This document shows, piece by piece, positions 48,830-60,121 of a stretch of 64,000 bases of DNA. Made by a program: the position numbers and the translations under genes. Under the pieces are notes generated by a model. The model was given only the letters and a program-made list of their open reading frames with translations, was not told where the DNA came from and did not search any database. The first letter of the stretch is position 1. Every line of letters begins with the position of its first letter. Source of the DNA: Dactylonectria macrodidyma (lineage: Eukaryota > Ascomycota > Sordariomycetes > Hypocreales > Nectriaceae); assembly GCA_020744425.1 (NCBI GenBank), contig JAGMUV010000002.1:2400501-2464500 (forward strand), in the 5' to 3' direction.

Positions 48830-49756
48830 ATGTCTCGCATCAACCAACCCTCCAACCAGATCAAGCTGACCAACGTGTCGCTCGTCCGCCTCAAGAAGGG
48901 AAAGAAGCGATTCGAATTGGCCTGCTACAAGAACAAGCTTCTCGAATGGCGCTCCGGCATCGAGACGGACCTCGACAACGTCCTGCAGATCCCCAACGTC
49001 TTCCTCAATGTCTCCAAGGGCCAAACGGCACCCCGAGAGGACCTCGACAAGGCCTTCGGCAAGGGCAAAGCCGTCAACGACATCATCCTCGAGATCCTCA
49101 AAAAGGGCGAGATGCAGGTCGGAGAAAAAGAACGCGCCGCTCAGCTCGAACGCGTCCACAATGAGGTCATCAGCATCGTCGCCAGCAAGCTCGTCGACCC
49201 ACGCACGAAACGAGTCTACACTTCTGGCATGATTGAAAAGGCGCTCGACATGCTCAGTTCCCAGGCACACGCTGCCACGGACAAGAGCGCGACCGCCAGC
49301 GGGACGGGAACGCCTGCGACTGGCGACGATGGCGAGGCCAAGCCCCGGGTCCGGGAGGCAAACTGGACCGGCGTGGTCACGACCAAGAACGCAAAAAGCC
49401 AAGCGCTCGAGGCGATGAAAGCCCTAATCGCCCATCAGCCCATTCCCGTCACTCGCGCACGCATGAGGTTGAGAATCACTTGCGCCACCAACGTCCTCAA
49501 GCAGCCTGTCAAGGGAGCGAACAAGGGTGCAAACAAGGAGGAGGACGGGGAGCAAAAGGCTCCCGGAACTGTCAAGGATATAATCTTGGGATACGTCGAG
49601 CAGGTTGAAAGCCAAGACGTGGTCGGCTCCGAGTGGGAAGTAGTGGGATTCGTCGAGCCGGGAGCGTTGAAGGCCCTGTCTGACTTTGTAGGCAACGAGA
49701 CTCGGGGCCAAGGGCGAGTGGAGGTTCTGGATATGGCCGTCACTCACGAAGATTAA
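48830..49756 (+). CDS. Ribosome maturation protein SBDS/Sdo1
   Basis: One exon encodes 308 residues. The frame stays open upstream, but the first ATG is at 48830 in a CCACCATG context and begins with the expected MSRINQPSNQIKLTNVSLVRLKKGKKRFELACYKN-type N-terminus. SBDS/Sdo1 works with the GTPase Efl1 to release eIF6/Tif6 from the 60S subunit in the cytoplasm. Domain I (about 15-100) includes WRSGIETDLDNVLQIPNVFLNVSKGQ and IILEILKKGEMQVGEKER. Domain II has the VDPRTKRVYTSGMIEKAL region. A low-complexity Thr/Ala/Gly insert (about residues 145-175) separates it from the rest and makes this protein longer than yeast Sdo1 (250). Domain III carries PIPVTRARMRLRI. Its 3' end lies 289 bp from that of RPS18. 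Confidence 0.95.
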   Translation: MSRINQPSNQIKLTNVSLVRLKKGKKRFELACYKNKLLEWRSGIETDLDNVLQIPNVFLNVSKGQTAPREDLDKAFGKGKAVNDIILEILKKGEMQVGEKERAAQLERVHNEVISIVASKLVDPRTKRVYTSGMIEKALDMLSSQAHAATDKSATASGTGTPATGDDGEAKPRVREANWTGVVTTKNAKSQALEAMKALIAHQPIPVTRARMRLRITCATNVLKQPVKGANKGANKEEDGEQKAPGTVKDIILGYVEQVESQDVVGSEWEVVGFVEPGALKALSDFVGNETRGQGRVEVLDMAVTHED

Positions 49757-50045
49757 GATGAAACAAAGATACCCTTATGCGTTACACCCCTTTTCTGTCC
49801 TCAATGAGAAACCATTCAACCTATCCCAGAGTGTCTCTTTCGTGTGTGATCCACACAATTCATTTTAACAACTCTTCACGCCGATTTCATGGAACATTTC
49901 TTGTTGAATGCTTTTGATTCGTGACTCTGACCTAGAGTACAGCCCTAGCTGCATATGCCGCAAAGCAATCCTCTCGAAATGCTCAGAAAAGATGGAGAAA
50001 CCAGCCGTCACGCCTGTCCACCCAGTACCAACACCATTGTTATAT

Positions 50046-50710
50046 TTAACCACCCTTCTTCTTGGAAACACCGACAGTTCGGCCACGGCGACCAGTGGTC
50101 TTGGTGTGCTGACCACGGACACGGAGGCCCCAGTAGTGTCGGAGACCACGGTGAGCGCGGATCTTCTTCAGGCGCTCAAGATCGTCACGGAGCTTCGAGT
50201 CGACACCGTTGGCCAGGATGTGAGAGTCCTTGCCGTCAACGATATCACGCTGTCGGTTCAGGAACCAGGTGGGGATCTTGTACTGGGTAGGGTTCTGGAT
50301 GATGGTGACGATTCGCTCGAGCTCTTCGGAGGTGAGCTCGCCGGCGCTGTAAATGCTTGTTAGTATGTTTTCGTCCTCGCCTGTGGCGTTCTTGGGTTCC
50401 CATACCGCTTGTTCAGGTCGACATCGGCTTTCTTGCAGACCAAGTTGGAGTATCGGCGACCGACACCCTTGATCTTGGTCAAGGCGTACATGACCTTCTG
50501 CTTTCCGTCGACATTGGTGTTGAGGAGACGGAGAATCTACCCAGCTGTTAGAATCATGTTGGAATTCCTCGTCTTAGCCGCCTAGAACTCGCGACGCCGA
50601 GGACCGCGCAGACCAACACTGCAAGGTTCGCCGGCGACGTCGAATACGCGTCAGCGGAGGGCATCACTTACGAACTGGAAGTTCGACTTCTCTCCTGATA
50701 CGAGCGACAT
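50046..50710 (-). CDS. 40S ribosomal protein S18 (uS13)
   Basis: Exons 50672-50710, 50406-50536 and 50046-50346 (introns of 135 and 59 bp) encode 156 residues, the usual eukaryotic S18 length. The product begins [13 protein letters not shown] / [19 protein letters not shown], continues [25 protein letters not shown] / [13 protein letters not shown] and ends with the conserved [23 protein letters not shown] segment and a Lys-rich tail. uS13 sits in the head of the 40S subunit and contacts the P-site tRNA. The very short first exon (13 codons) after the start is typical of fungal ribosomal protein genes. All junctions keep phase and match GT..AG. A C-terminal piece of about 100 residues is all that a single open frame shows, so unspliced annotation would truncate it. 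Confidence 0.96.
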
Positions 50711-51795
50711 GATGGGCAACTTCGATCGGTCGTTGCCGTGTGCTCGTTGAGATTCGATGGTTCCGGGTTGAAGGTAAGAAGGCGGAGATTTCGTAGCCCT
50801 CGCTTAAGGTGGTGAATTTTCGAGCCTGTGGGGTCGCGAGTAGGGCAAGAATGGTGCGCACTAATTCACGACATGGCACGTGATATTCTGGATGACCCTT
50901 CACAGTGTGCGGGGAAATTTTCAGACTGTATTGATTGCACTGTGTTCTGTCCCACCACTCTAAGCCACCAAGTGAGAGCACCAAACGTAGATGTGTGCTG
51001 TGTTTTTGGCAGCAAAAGTGTTCAAACTGATGCGCCCTGTGTTGGTCGTACTCGTCTCAACTATTTCTGTCCACTTTCCTCACTTCTGAACTGGACGTAG
51101 TCAGTGAAATTTAACGATCTACATACCCCCGTCCCCAACTCAACACTGCCCACGCACTCTTGCTCTAGTCCCATTTAAAACACAGTGCGCAGCATTGGCC
51201 CCTGTTCCGACCCTCATCAAGCCGCCTCAAATTTTCTCCCTGCTCTCAACTTCTCTCTCCTCGTTTTCTTGTGTGCTATACAATTCCGTCCAGAAGCCAC
51301 GTGAGCAGTGTCGTGCCGCCACCATTCAACTCTCTACGCAGAGTCTTCTACAATGATCGCGGGTCCTTTCTACGGTAGGTTTTCTCGTATGTGACGCGCT
51401 GAAGCGCAAATGCCAGACCGTCTTATGCCATCGCTCGATCAGCCCAGTCGTGACGACTGATCTTGAGCCGGATGCCCGTACTTTGTGCAGGCACGAGACA
51501 AGATAAATACAACGTTCTTTGAGTACGGAGGCTTTAGAGTGTTTTCACCAAATGGAGACTTTTCGTAATTTATCTGTTGTTACATTTTGTACACTCTCTT
51601 CCAGAGTTCATTATATCTGCGTCCGTTAGTGGGATGCTTGTTGCCCATGTAGCTTCCCCTAGCGACTGGACCCAACACCAAATGATAACACTCTTGCTCC
51701 GGCGAGCGTCGTTGCTTAGCAAATTCCTTTTTCGTTCGTCATCGTGTGGTGGAAGCTGGCTATGTATGTCGGTCGGTTTGCTCCTGGAACTCTGA
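50711..51795. other. RPS18 upstream region
   Basis: These 1.1 kb precede the RPS18 start and end at the stop of the next minus-strand gene. They must contain the ribosomal-protein promoter. I see no further gene and no motif I can name with confidence. Confidence 0.5.
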
Positions 51796-52862
51796 TTACT
51801 CTTCAGTTGACGTGAAGTCTATCTGCAAGGCGTCAGTTCTAAACATGCGCGTTATACCATCCCGGGTCTTACCTCCTTAGGCTGCTTGAGCAGAGTCGAG
51901 AGGAGCTCTGCTAAATTAGCTCTGTCCGTTTCAACCGTGTGATTAGTGCTCTTGGTCTGAGCATGCTGAACCAAAACTTCTTTTAAACCACGGAGACCTA
52001 AGAGTTCATCCAGGCCCAGGACGTCCGTTATCCGAACGTTTCGGTACAGAAGTGGAAAGTATAGTTTCATCAAGTCGGTTCGCTCGCTAAGGTGTGCCAG
52101 GGTGGACTTGGAGATGCTGAGTGTCAGACCCTCCAGCTTACGGCATTCGGACAGTTTCTTGAAAGCGAGAGCAGATTCTGGGCCGCACCAGTGGACCTTG
52201 ATATGGCGGACGTTGCGAAGCAACTGCTCGTTGTGTTTGAGGTGATCAATCATCTCGCAGCAGCATCGAAAACGGACACTCTTCTTGCGGAAGAAGATGC
52301 GGAAGAACTCGAGGTTGAGTGCCGGCCCAAGAAGCGAAGGTAGAGCCTTCATTTGAGGTGTCTGGAGGAAGAAGTCTCGCTCGATCTGAGGGCAGTTGCA
52401 TGTGGTTCTCTTGGCCGCAGGTTTTATCCCCTTTGCTCGAAAGACATTGTCGATCATCAAGTCCATGATTGAATCTCGAATCTCCATGGGTAGTCTCATG
52501 AATGGGAAGCCTTGTGTTGGAACTGGTCGATCTGATGTGGTGTTAGCTTGGGGACGCGACTCCAACATCACCAGGCGCGCACCTGCGATCTCAAGAATCT
52601 CTGTGCACATCTCGATGATGTCAACACAAGTCTTGAGCTCCTCCGGTTCCTTCTTGATCATGTCGGCACATTTCGAGATAGTGTTGGCAATCGCGGACCG
52701 TCGCTTTGGGCTCAGGCGAACGAGGCGACCTAGCTCGGTGGCATCTATGCTTCCCGTATAGTACTTATCCAAGGCTTGAAGAAGGGTCTGAATGTTTTTT
52801 GACAACCCGTATCTCGTGGGTATTGACCGCATTTTGAGGACGTACCATGACTTGGACGACAT
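51796..52862 (-). CDS. F-box-like fungal protein, function unknown
   Basis: Exon 1 is 51873-52862 and a small terminal exon is 51796-51822, after a 50-bp intron with a strong GTAAGA donor and TTGCAG acceptor. Together they give 338 residues ending in an acidic EE. Without that splice the protein would be 336 residues with a different last six. I chose the ATG at 52862 (MSSKSWYVLK) because no ATG precedes it in frame. The middle carries FPFMRLPMEIRDSIMDLMI, resembling the start of F-box or 2EXR-type motifs found in many fungal proteins. It is followed by repeating leucine-rich stretches (LLRNVRHIKVHWCG, LEGLTLSI, LGLRGLKEVLVQH) that could form an LRR-like solenoid. A Cys-rich patch (RFRCCCEMI) lies between. 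A role as a ubiquitin-ligase substrate adaptor is only a guess. Confidence 0.7.
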
Positions 52863-54293
52863 GGTCCTCAATGGCAGGGCGCTAGGTGGGAGTTGGGCAG
52901 GATGCTCGGAAACGAAGAGCGCGACGATGGTGATGACTTTGTTGTTTGTTGCAGGTCCACGAAACTTGGTCACAGGCCCATGGAAAATCAAAAGAGAAAG
53001 GTCTGTTCAAGAGACCTCAGGCACTCATGCAAGCTAGAGGCTAGAAACCAACGGGATCAAAAGGGTTGCCAAGCTTCGATGAATCAGAATGCTCACTGTT
53101 GACAGCAGGAGCGCCAGAGTTGTTGTGCCTTCCTCGTGACATCCCCAATGCCGACTGCCGCCAGCCAATTCAGGCCAATGCAAGCAAAGAAAAGAAAAAT
53201 GGCCGATCTCATCTCTTTGCATCCTTCCACCAGAGTGCAGCGAATGTCCGAGTCGGGGGTGGATTTCAGCGAATACCTTCCAACTTCGATTCCATAGAAA
53301 GCGGGTTGTGATAGGTCCATAGAGGGATCACCAATCATCGCTAAGAGATGTCGGGCGGGCTTAGTTCTCCCTTTACACCTGTGTATCTGCCATTTACGCA
53401 GAGTCAAATAAATGCATGAAATAAATAGATGATGCAAAACACCAGTATCAGTACAACCATTGTGGCCGCCGGCTATGGCAAGTGCAAGCTATTTTATTAC
53501 AGATATTACTATAATATAACTTTTCAACATCATTGTTTTCATCATAAATCTAATTATTGACATCTTATTATGGGCAATGAGAGGATTTTAAAGAATTAAG
53601 ATGAAAAATGAAACCCAATTGTCTAGGTTTATCAATTCAACGCCGCCTTCGGGTGTCTATACCCAGCCTATAGGCCTAAGTGTAATGTATGTATGCCGTG
53701 TTCCCAAATCGCTAAAGCCCAAAAAATGCATGGTAATCATATCGCGTTGTATCAATCAATATTATGATGCCTCCGCCCGCGCCCCTTTACCAATGAATGT
53801 TCCATTGTCCTGGCAATGGAACCGACCGATGCGCTCTGCTTTAATGGTCGTGTATGCTGTGTCGTATGATGTATGGTGATGGTGTATGATTTTGTCTAGG
53901 GCAGTAGAAATAAACCGGGGTAGGAGTAGACGTCAACGTCATCCTCTCTCTGAAGATGCTCAATGTAGTGGTGCGACATCCCGCCCAAAAAAAAACTTCA
54001 TTTTTGGGGGGGTGATAGGTGCGTCGGCAGCCACCGAGATGGCACCGATCGAGGATGGCTCCCAAATCGTCGGAGAGTGCGCTGTAGGTACTGTGCCATG
54101 GGCGCGCCCGAGTGTGGTGTGGGTGGTTGGTGATTGGCCCGTGGAAGCAGTGTGGCGAGTTGTTGGTGTGTGAATGTGCGAGTGTTTGGGCGGTAATAGT
54201 TTAGACTCGTAACTGGAATCCCACTATCGGAATTGGCGTCGAGAATCGGCGAGCCCGCTTGATGAGTGACCGCCTTCCCTGGAAAGGAATGGT
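52863..54293. other. Intergenic, partly A/T-rich
   Basis: No gene is seen in these 1.4 kb. The part at about 53400-53640 is clearly A/T-richer than its surroundings, with few G/C runs, which may mark a 3' end region. The remaining frames are short. Confidence 0.55.
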
Positions 54294-54746
54294 TCAGGTC
54301 AACTGGGAATCTTGGGATGATGAGAAGCCATCGCTATCGCCGCTGGGGTCGTAATCAGCCAGGCTGGGCGCGCGTGTGCAGCAAGGGCTGATGCCAACGA
54401 AGCTGTCGCTCTCAACCTGGTCCGGCCGAGATGCACCAAAGGTCCAGGTGAACTGCGATAGCATCTCTTGGTGTCTTAGGTTCTGCTCCGTGAGAGGCTT
54501 CTCGCTCGGGTGGGTGTAGCGCTTGGCGGGCTTGCTCCTAGCCTTGCGCTCTTTGGTCGCCATCTCCTTGGCCTTGTTGTTGGAACCCCAGGTCCACGAC
54601 CGCGTTGGGCGGAGTCCCGATGACTTGGATGAAATGGAAGTCTTGCTTGACGAGGCAGTTGAGGTGAGGCTGTTGTCTGCTTGTGAGGAGTTGTCGGATT
54701 CGCCGGACAGGCGCAGGACCCGGCGGACGGAGTCTCGGATGGCCAT
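54294..54746 (-). CDS. Small Ser-rich protein, function unknown
   Basis: One exon encodes 150 residues from the ATG at 54746. The N-terminus is basic (MAIRDSVRRVLRLSG), followed by a Ser/Thr-rich stretch, the motif RPTRSWTWGSNNKAKE, a Lys/Arg-rich segment (ATKERKARSKPAKRY), and a helix with HQEMLSQFTWTFG around residues 92-104. The tail is acidic and Ser-rich. There is no signal peptide or membrane segment. I recognise no domain. The aromatic QFTWTF core and clear third-position bias suggest a real, probably fungal-restricted gene. It is single-copy here and has no informative neighbour. Confidence 0.6.
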   Translation of the reverse strand: MAIRDSVRRVLRLSGESDNSSQADNSLTSTASSSKTSISSKSSGLRPTRSWTWGSNNKAKEMATKERKARSKPAKRYTHPSEKPLTEQNLRHQEMLSQFTWTFGASRPDQVESDSFVGISPCCTRAPSLADYDPSGDSDGFSSSQDSQLT

Positions 54747-56851
54747 GGCTGCGGGTTGTGGTGGGCGGCTGGGTGATGGGGAGTACTGGAGAAGGAAGAT
54801 GGCGAAAGAGGTGGGCGATGTTTAGTTGATGAGTGGGAGTGAGCGTGGAGATGGTCGATATGGGGAGAATCGATCAACTGAGGGATGTGCAATCGATGGA
54901 AGTTGAAATCAAACAAGAAAGATCCACGACGAGAGGAGCAGATGTCACAGCCTTATACCAAGGTTTGAATATGTCCGGGAGTACGTACTTGGCAGTATGG
55001 AAACCCCGGAGAAAACCCCTCAGAACAAAGACCGTTTCGGCCGGGCCAGGTTATTCAAGCCTCAAGGTCTGTACGTACTAACACTGACGGTTGGTCGTAG
55101 GATTTCAAGGAACTGGGGTGCCTGCATGGCAGTGGCAATAACCCGAAGCAGCCACCTTTGGCGAAGGCGCCGTGGCCATGTGGGAGAAATGGGCGGAGTC
55201 TTCGGGCTGTTCACGGCGTCTTACGGGCTGGGGACCCACTACAATGCTCGATGAAGTCAGCAATGACCACCCATAGGCCATGGTGACGCCCCCCATCGTC
55301 GAAATTGCCAGGGCTACCCCCAGCCCAACGCGATAAGCCGACTGGAGAATCCCTGGTGGCCCGGCCTGGGCGACCAGGGGCCGCTACGGCTTTTGGGGGG
55401 CTTTTGGGGGGACCCTCTGAGTCGCGGTCTGGGACGGCCTGGGACAGCCTGGGTGCGCCACGCAACCATCCCAGTAACCACCCCCCCAAGGCGCTAAAGG
55501 GGCAGGGTGAAATGCATGGTGGATTTTTTTTTAGCCCGGCTTCTTCGTGCTTTTCGTGCTTTTCGTGGAGAGCCGAGGCGCATCCCGTGTGCGTCAGGGC
55601 GTCAAAACCGACAAGGTCAAGGCGTGGTTGGCTCGCCGTCACGGTCAGTCGCGGCCAAGGCTCAACGGCGATTGCGCATCTCCGACAGCACCCGCTGCAG
55701 CCACCGACGGATATGCACATCCAGTGCTGCCGCAACCTAATAGCCCCCTAATTTTAGAGGGATCGCTGGCTGAAAGTTGGCCGTTTAGCTGTTATTAACT
55801 GCCAGGTCTCAGGAGGAGAGTGACGTTCTCAGGGCTGATGACAGCGCCCTCCAGCTAATTCCCAGCGTGCTTACACCAGGCACACACGGTTGGGCCGTCG
55901 GTTTGCCACAAAGCCGCCCACTAAGACCCATGACAAGGCCAGTCAGCGTGACACGCGACAAAAAGTGAAAGAGAAAAAACTTTCTTCGTCTACGTAGAGC
56001 TGCAGATATTTTCAGCTGATTTTTATTTTACCCGGCTTTCAAAGTCGTATTGATTCCCGGTCGTTCGCGGAGGATGTCTGCAAATTTTCAGCGCCTTGCC
56101 CGGCGCTGGCAGTTTGGTTGGTGCTACGATAACCACCCACAAATGTTACCCACTCATCCTCCCACTCCCAAGTTTTCTCGGGGTCGGCGAACCAGTCCAG
56201 CCCAGTCCAGTCCAGCCGTGGAGTCCCGGATTTTCCCCTCAATTTTGTCGTTGCAATCGTGGGTTATTTGGGGCCTTCCCAGTGGAGGCGCGAGGAGGGA
56301 TGAGGGGGTCCATGGAGATAACGGGGCGGAGACAGTTCTGGAGCCTTCATCGCACTCGCTCACAGGTGACGCCGAGTTGGCCCCGCTGCCTTGATTCTAG
56401 CAACGGGTGGAGATCCATGTCGTTCCCAGAACCAGGCAGAACTAATCAGATGGTGAAGGAGAATGATGCGTTTCAAGACCTTCGAATTCAATCTCGGTCC
56501 GAGAATACACCAACTAGACCTATGTACAATGTGCATTATTACTGCGAGCTACGTTACCTGAACCAGGTCCGCCTACTGCCAAACCTTGGCTCCTTTGCCT
56601 GCATATCGCACTCGCTAGCGTCGATCATCGTTTCTTCCGAGTTTGACCAATTCCGCCTTAAGTCCTTCGCCACCGCTGCGCCAACCCTTGCCCCCTCCCT
56701 TCACCCACGCCAATGTGGATGGATGGGCAGACAGAGCCTAATTAGGCAGTGAAAGGAGTTCCAGTGAAGAGGAGAGTCCCCAGTGAAAAGAGCTGCCCTG
56801 TGAAAGGAGCCTCAGTGAAAGAAGCCGCCCGCTATTGCTCCCCATCCCCAA
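54747..56851. other. Gene-free stretch
   Basis: These 2.1 kb contain overlapping frames on both strands (notably 55200-55750), driven by high G+C, with no domain and no agreed start. A G/C-rich patch at 55380-55500 with GGGGGG and CCCCCC runs could fold. No gene is called. Confidence 0.5.
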
Positions 56852-58670
56852 TTATCGTGCAACGCACTCGCCGCCAAACGCCCCAGCACTGCCGACTCCC
56901 AGCCCCCCGACCGAAGTCAAGCCCCAAACCACAGCTGCGGATTCCCAGTCTAGCTCATCGCCTGGAAGCACATCGCCTTCGTCGGTTGCAGCCGCCTCCG
57001 ATGCTGATGGTTCGTAGGCCATGCCGCTCGGATCCTCGCGCTTGATCTTGCGCGATCTGCCCCGGCGCCTTCGGCCTGCTCCATCTTCCTCGCCGTCTCC
57101 TGAAGGCGCCCCGGCGCGAGGGACCACCAGCGCTTTAGCTGTCCCTCGTGTAACCGCGTTTGGCTCCGGCTGCGCTTCGTCCTTAGTGATTCGCTCTTGA
57201 CCCCGATAGGCAGGTATTGTCGATGCCAGAATCGCTGACACATCAGTAGCCCGGGTTGCGACCCAGAAGCCAATGCTGACGCTAGAGAGGATGACATCCC
57301 AGCCAGCCACCCCAACAACAGGATGATCAGATGTGGCCCCAAGTATCCTGCCGAATGCCGATGTTGTCCGCTCCCATGCGGACCGCTGCTCGAGGTCAAA
57401 TGGTAGGTGAATGCTGTGGCGGTGGTAGTAAGCACCCGGAGCGTTGTAAGCTAGTGCAACTATAGATGCTCGGATATGGAGCACCAAGCTGGCCACAGAG
57501 ATAGCCCGGAACAGCTGCTTGTAAGTGCTGTATGCGCCATGAGGACTGTTGTATGTCTTTCCACAGCTTTCTGGTAGGATGTAATAGACGGCCAGAGGAG
57601 CAAGGCTCAGAGAACGAGTAGCGAGAGCCAAATACTTGAACAGTTCTGTGTTGACCCGGGATGGCAGCAACAGCATAGCAGTGAAGTTGAGAACGAGGAT
57701 GGCGGAAAACACCCATGCATGCGGCGTCCAGCCAGCAGGTTTCGGAGGAATAATTCTGTCCCTCACACGGACGTATCTGTAGGCCATCAGTGATAGTGAA
57801 ACGACGGTGGTATCATGCATCATACCGTGAGAGGGCTGAAGAGCTATGGTCATCAGCCGGCAGTGGAGATGGTGTAAGTAGCATTGCCATAAAAAAGAGG
57901 TTCTGAGCAAAGGCTAGAGAAACGAGCTGTGCGAGCAACTGGTAACACCAGAGGAGCGGAATGTTGCGGCGCTGTCCTTCGATGGCAAGAAGTATGCTCC
58001 ATGAGACCAGACCCGAGTCAACCTGTTGCCCCCACCAGAATCTTCTCGTTTCCTCTACGATAATCTCGAGGGCATCGAGGTGGACGGGTGTATCACTCAG
58101 CCACTGTACCAGGTAAATGGGGGTTGAATTTTCTCCAGCAGGGAGTATCCCATTGCGACCATAAAACCTGTGGTGTTTCTGTTAGTCGATTTGTGAGACA
58201 TAAGGATTGATTGACATACTGAGTGGGCAACTCAACCCCATGGTCACTAGCCCAGACCTTATAGGACAGGACGGCATACGACACGGAACCATATACTGCT
58301 CTAGTCAGGCTTATCAAAGCCAAGATTGCAAACATGGGCAGCAAAGTGTTCCTCCGAGCAACTCGTCCTCGAGTATCTTGGGACGGTCTGAGACCACGAT
58401 AGGCCCTGTGAAGACTCCGGCCGGCCTCAACCGTCAAGTAGACCGCCACAACTATGTGGCTAGCAACGACAACAGCGGGGCCATATCTGGGCGGACAGTG
58501 TTAAGATCAGGCAAGATAGGAATAGGCAGGAATACAGAATCTCACCTGATCTCTGGTTCAAGTTGGACGGGAGCCATGTTGATGACCTGCGATGGCTCGT
58601 CAAAGTCGTTACCGAACTCGGTGATGTGGGCGATGGAATCCATGACGGAGGATGATCTATGGAGTGGCAT
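56852..58670 (-). CDS. Polytopic membrane protein, function unknown
   Basis: Exons 58546-58670, 58220-58486, 57826-58167 and 56852-57776 (introns of 59, 52 and 49 bp) encode about 552 residues. The start at 58670 has A at -3; in-frame ATGs at 58724 and 58643 are alternatives. At least six hydrophobic spans are visible: VVVASHIVVAVYLTV, LLPMFAILALISLT, LLWCYQLLAQLVSLAFAQNLFFMAMLL, AWVFSAILVLNFTAMLL, LALATRSLSLAPLAVYYIL and VVGVAGWDVILSSVSIGFWVA. Between the third and fourth exons the splice rebuilds ALSRYVRVRDR. After the last span comes a basic patch (GRRRRGRSRKIKRED) and an acidic, Gly-rich tail. Proteins of this general build occur in many filamentous fungi, but I know no function for them. 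The basic tail could be a regulatory cytoplasmic domain. Confidence 0.75.
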
Positions 58671-60121
58671 TGTTTGTGGGCGCCCGTTGATGCCTGCCCA
58701 ACGCCACAATGTGGCTGGGAACATCGGACTTGATCAGTGAGCAACGAGAACTCCGAGCGTTTCGGGTGCGTCTTAAATGCCACAGAAACCATCTGCTAAC
58801 AAGTTGGCTTCCTTGGCCCGGGATGAGGGAAAGATGCTTGTTCTGTTTGCTTCATCTCTGAATCACCGGTTACGTAGTGCGTACCAATCTCAAATCCTGT
58901 TTGGCGGACCCTGGCCAGCCCACCACGTGAATCGTTGATACCCATGACGATATCAATACATGCATGGGTCTTTGTAGTAGATAAGTCACACCGGCATTTG
59001 ATGGATGCGCACTCGGCGTTTGATGAGGGGGGCCAAGGGGAAGGGGTTCGTGAATTATTTATTTTAGAGACCGCTTACGTAGTTTGAGTCTTGTCTTGTG
59101 TTTCGATGATGCCTGGTGGTAAGAGAGAAAGAAACAAAGGCGTTCTGTGATGACTCAGGCCGTCAGGGTACCTATTCAGGCAAGTTCATCTCACAGCTCG
59201 TGATGCCATGGGTTCAATTTGTAGCTGTTGCCTCAAAGGGAATCTTGAGGGTGACACTCTTCTGAAAGTGAAACAAAACAAAGATTAGACTGCCGGTGAC
59301 ACAATCTCGTGCTGTTCATACTTATGTTTTATTTTTGATACGTGAGGAAACCTCGGCTAGCTGGGAACCAGTGAACTGAGATCTCGCACCGCCTCGTCAC
59401 GGTGCCGCTATAGGGTAGGCTCACTCCCAGCAGACCTCTTTTACACTCCCATGACCAGTCCCGTGGGCCACACTGCCCGCAGGTACGGGCACAAATGACA
59501 CCCAAAGGTCTGCCTGGGGCAGATTCAGCGCTGGAGCAACCATCGAGCACACCATCATGTCATTTCCCAGCGAAGCCAGCGAAGCCAGCGAAGTCAGCAG
59601 AGATACGGACGCTGATTTGCCAGGGCGACCCAGGCCAAGCCCCTCTGGCAGGCCTCAGAGCGACCCAAACCAGGCACGGAGCTGATCCCACACGGCCTCC
59701 TTCGGTTGGCTGCAGCGACGCAACCTTCAGCCATCATGACAGTCATGACCACCAACAAAAAGGCTCAGCTTGCACGCACGTCTCAGTCTCGTGACGGCTA
59801 CCTGGCGGGGACCACCTGATGCTATTGAGTCGACTCCCTGCGTGTGTTTTTCCTGCAAATATTTGCCTTCCCGACACTTTGACACGCTTCCATTCCTCGA
59901 GCATGAATCGAGTCCCGTAACGCTGCAGTTACATCCATCCCTCCGGCTGGTTGCTACGTCCCACGTTTAGAGCGTCCCGATTTCGTCATCACGACGGCTC
60001 TATTTCCTCCGAACACCCGACACCACGACAACTTCATCCCATCAACCTCAGACCCCAAGCCCCAGGCTTCGTCAGTCATTCAATGACAGCGGCAACTGAT
60101 GCTTGAATACCTCGTCCAAGA
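58671..60121. promoter_or_regulatory. Divergent intergenic region, membrane protein / Sut1-like permease
   Basis: These 1.45 kb separate two divergent genes. A 9-bp tandem repeat (CGAAGCCAG, three copies) is at 59571-59597. The last ~150 bp before the permease are pyrimidine-rich with CACGACAACTTCATCCC-like leader sequence. No gene is seen. Confidence 0.5.
59571..59597. repeat. 9-bp tandem repeat, three copies
   Basis: Three head-to-tail copies of CGAAGCCAG, the third with one change, lie in intergenic DNA. Confidence 0.75.

Noticed and set aside
55211..55751. Overlapping frames of about 150-174 codons on both strands
   Set aside because: Both arise from G+C-rich sequence and neither shows domains, splice context or a preferred start.
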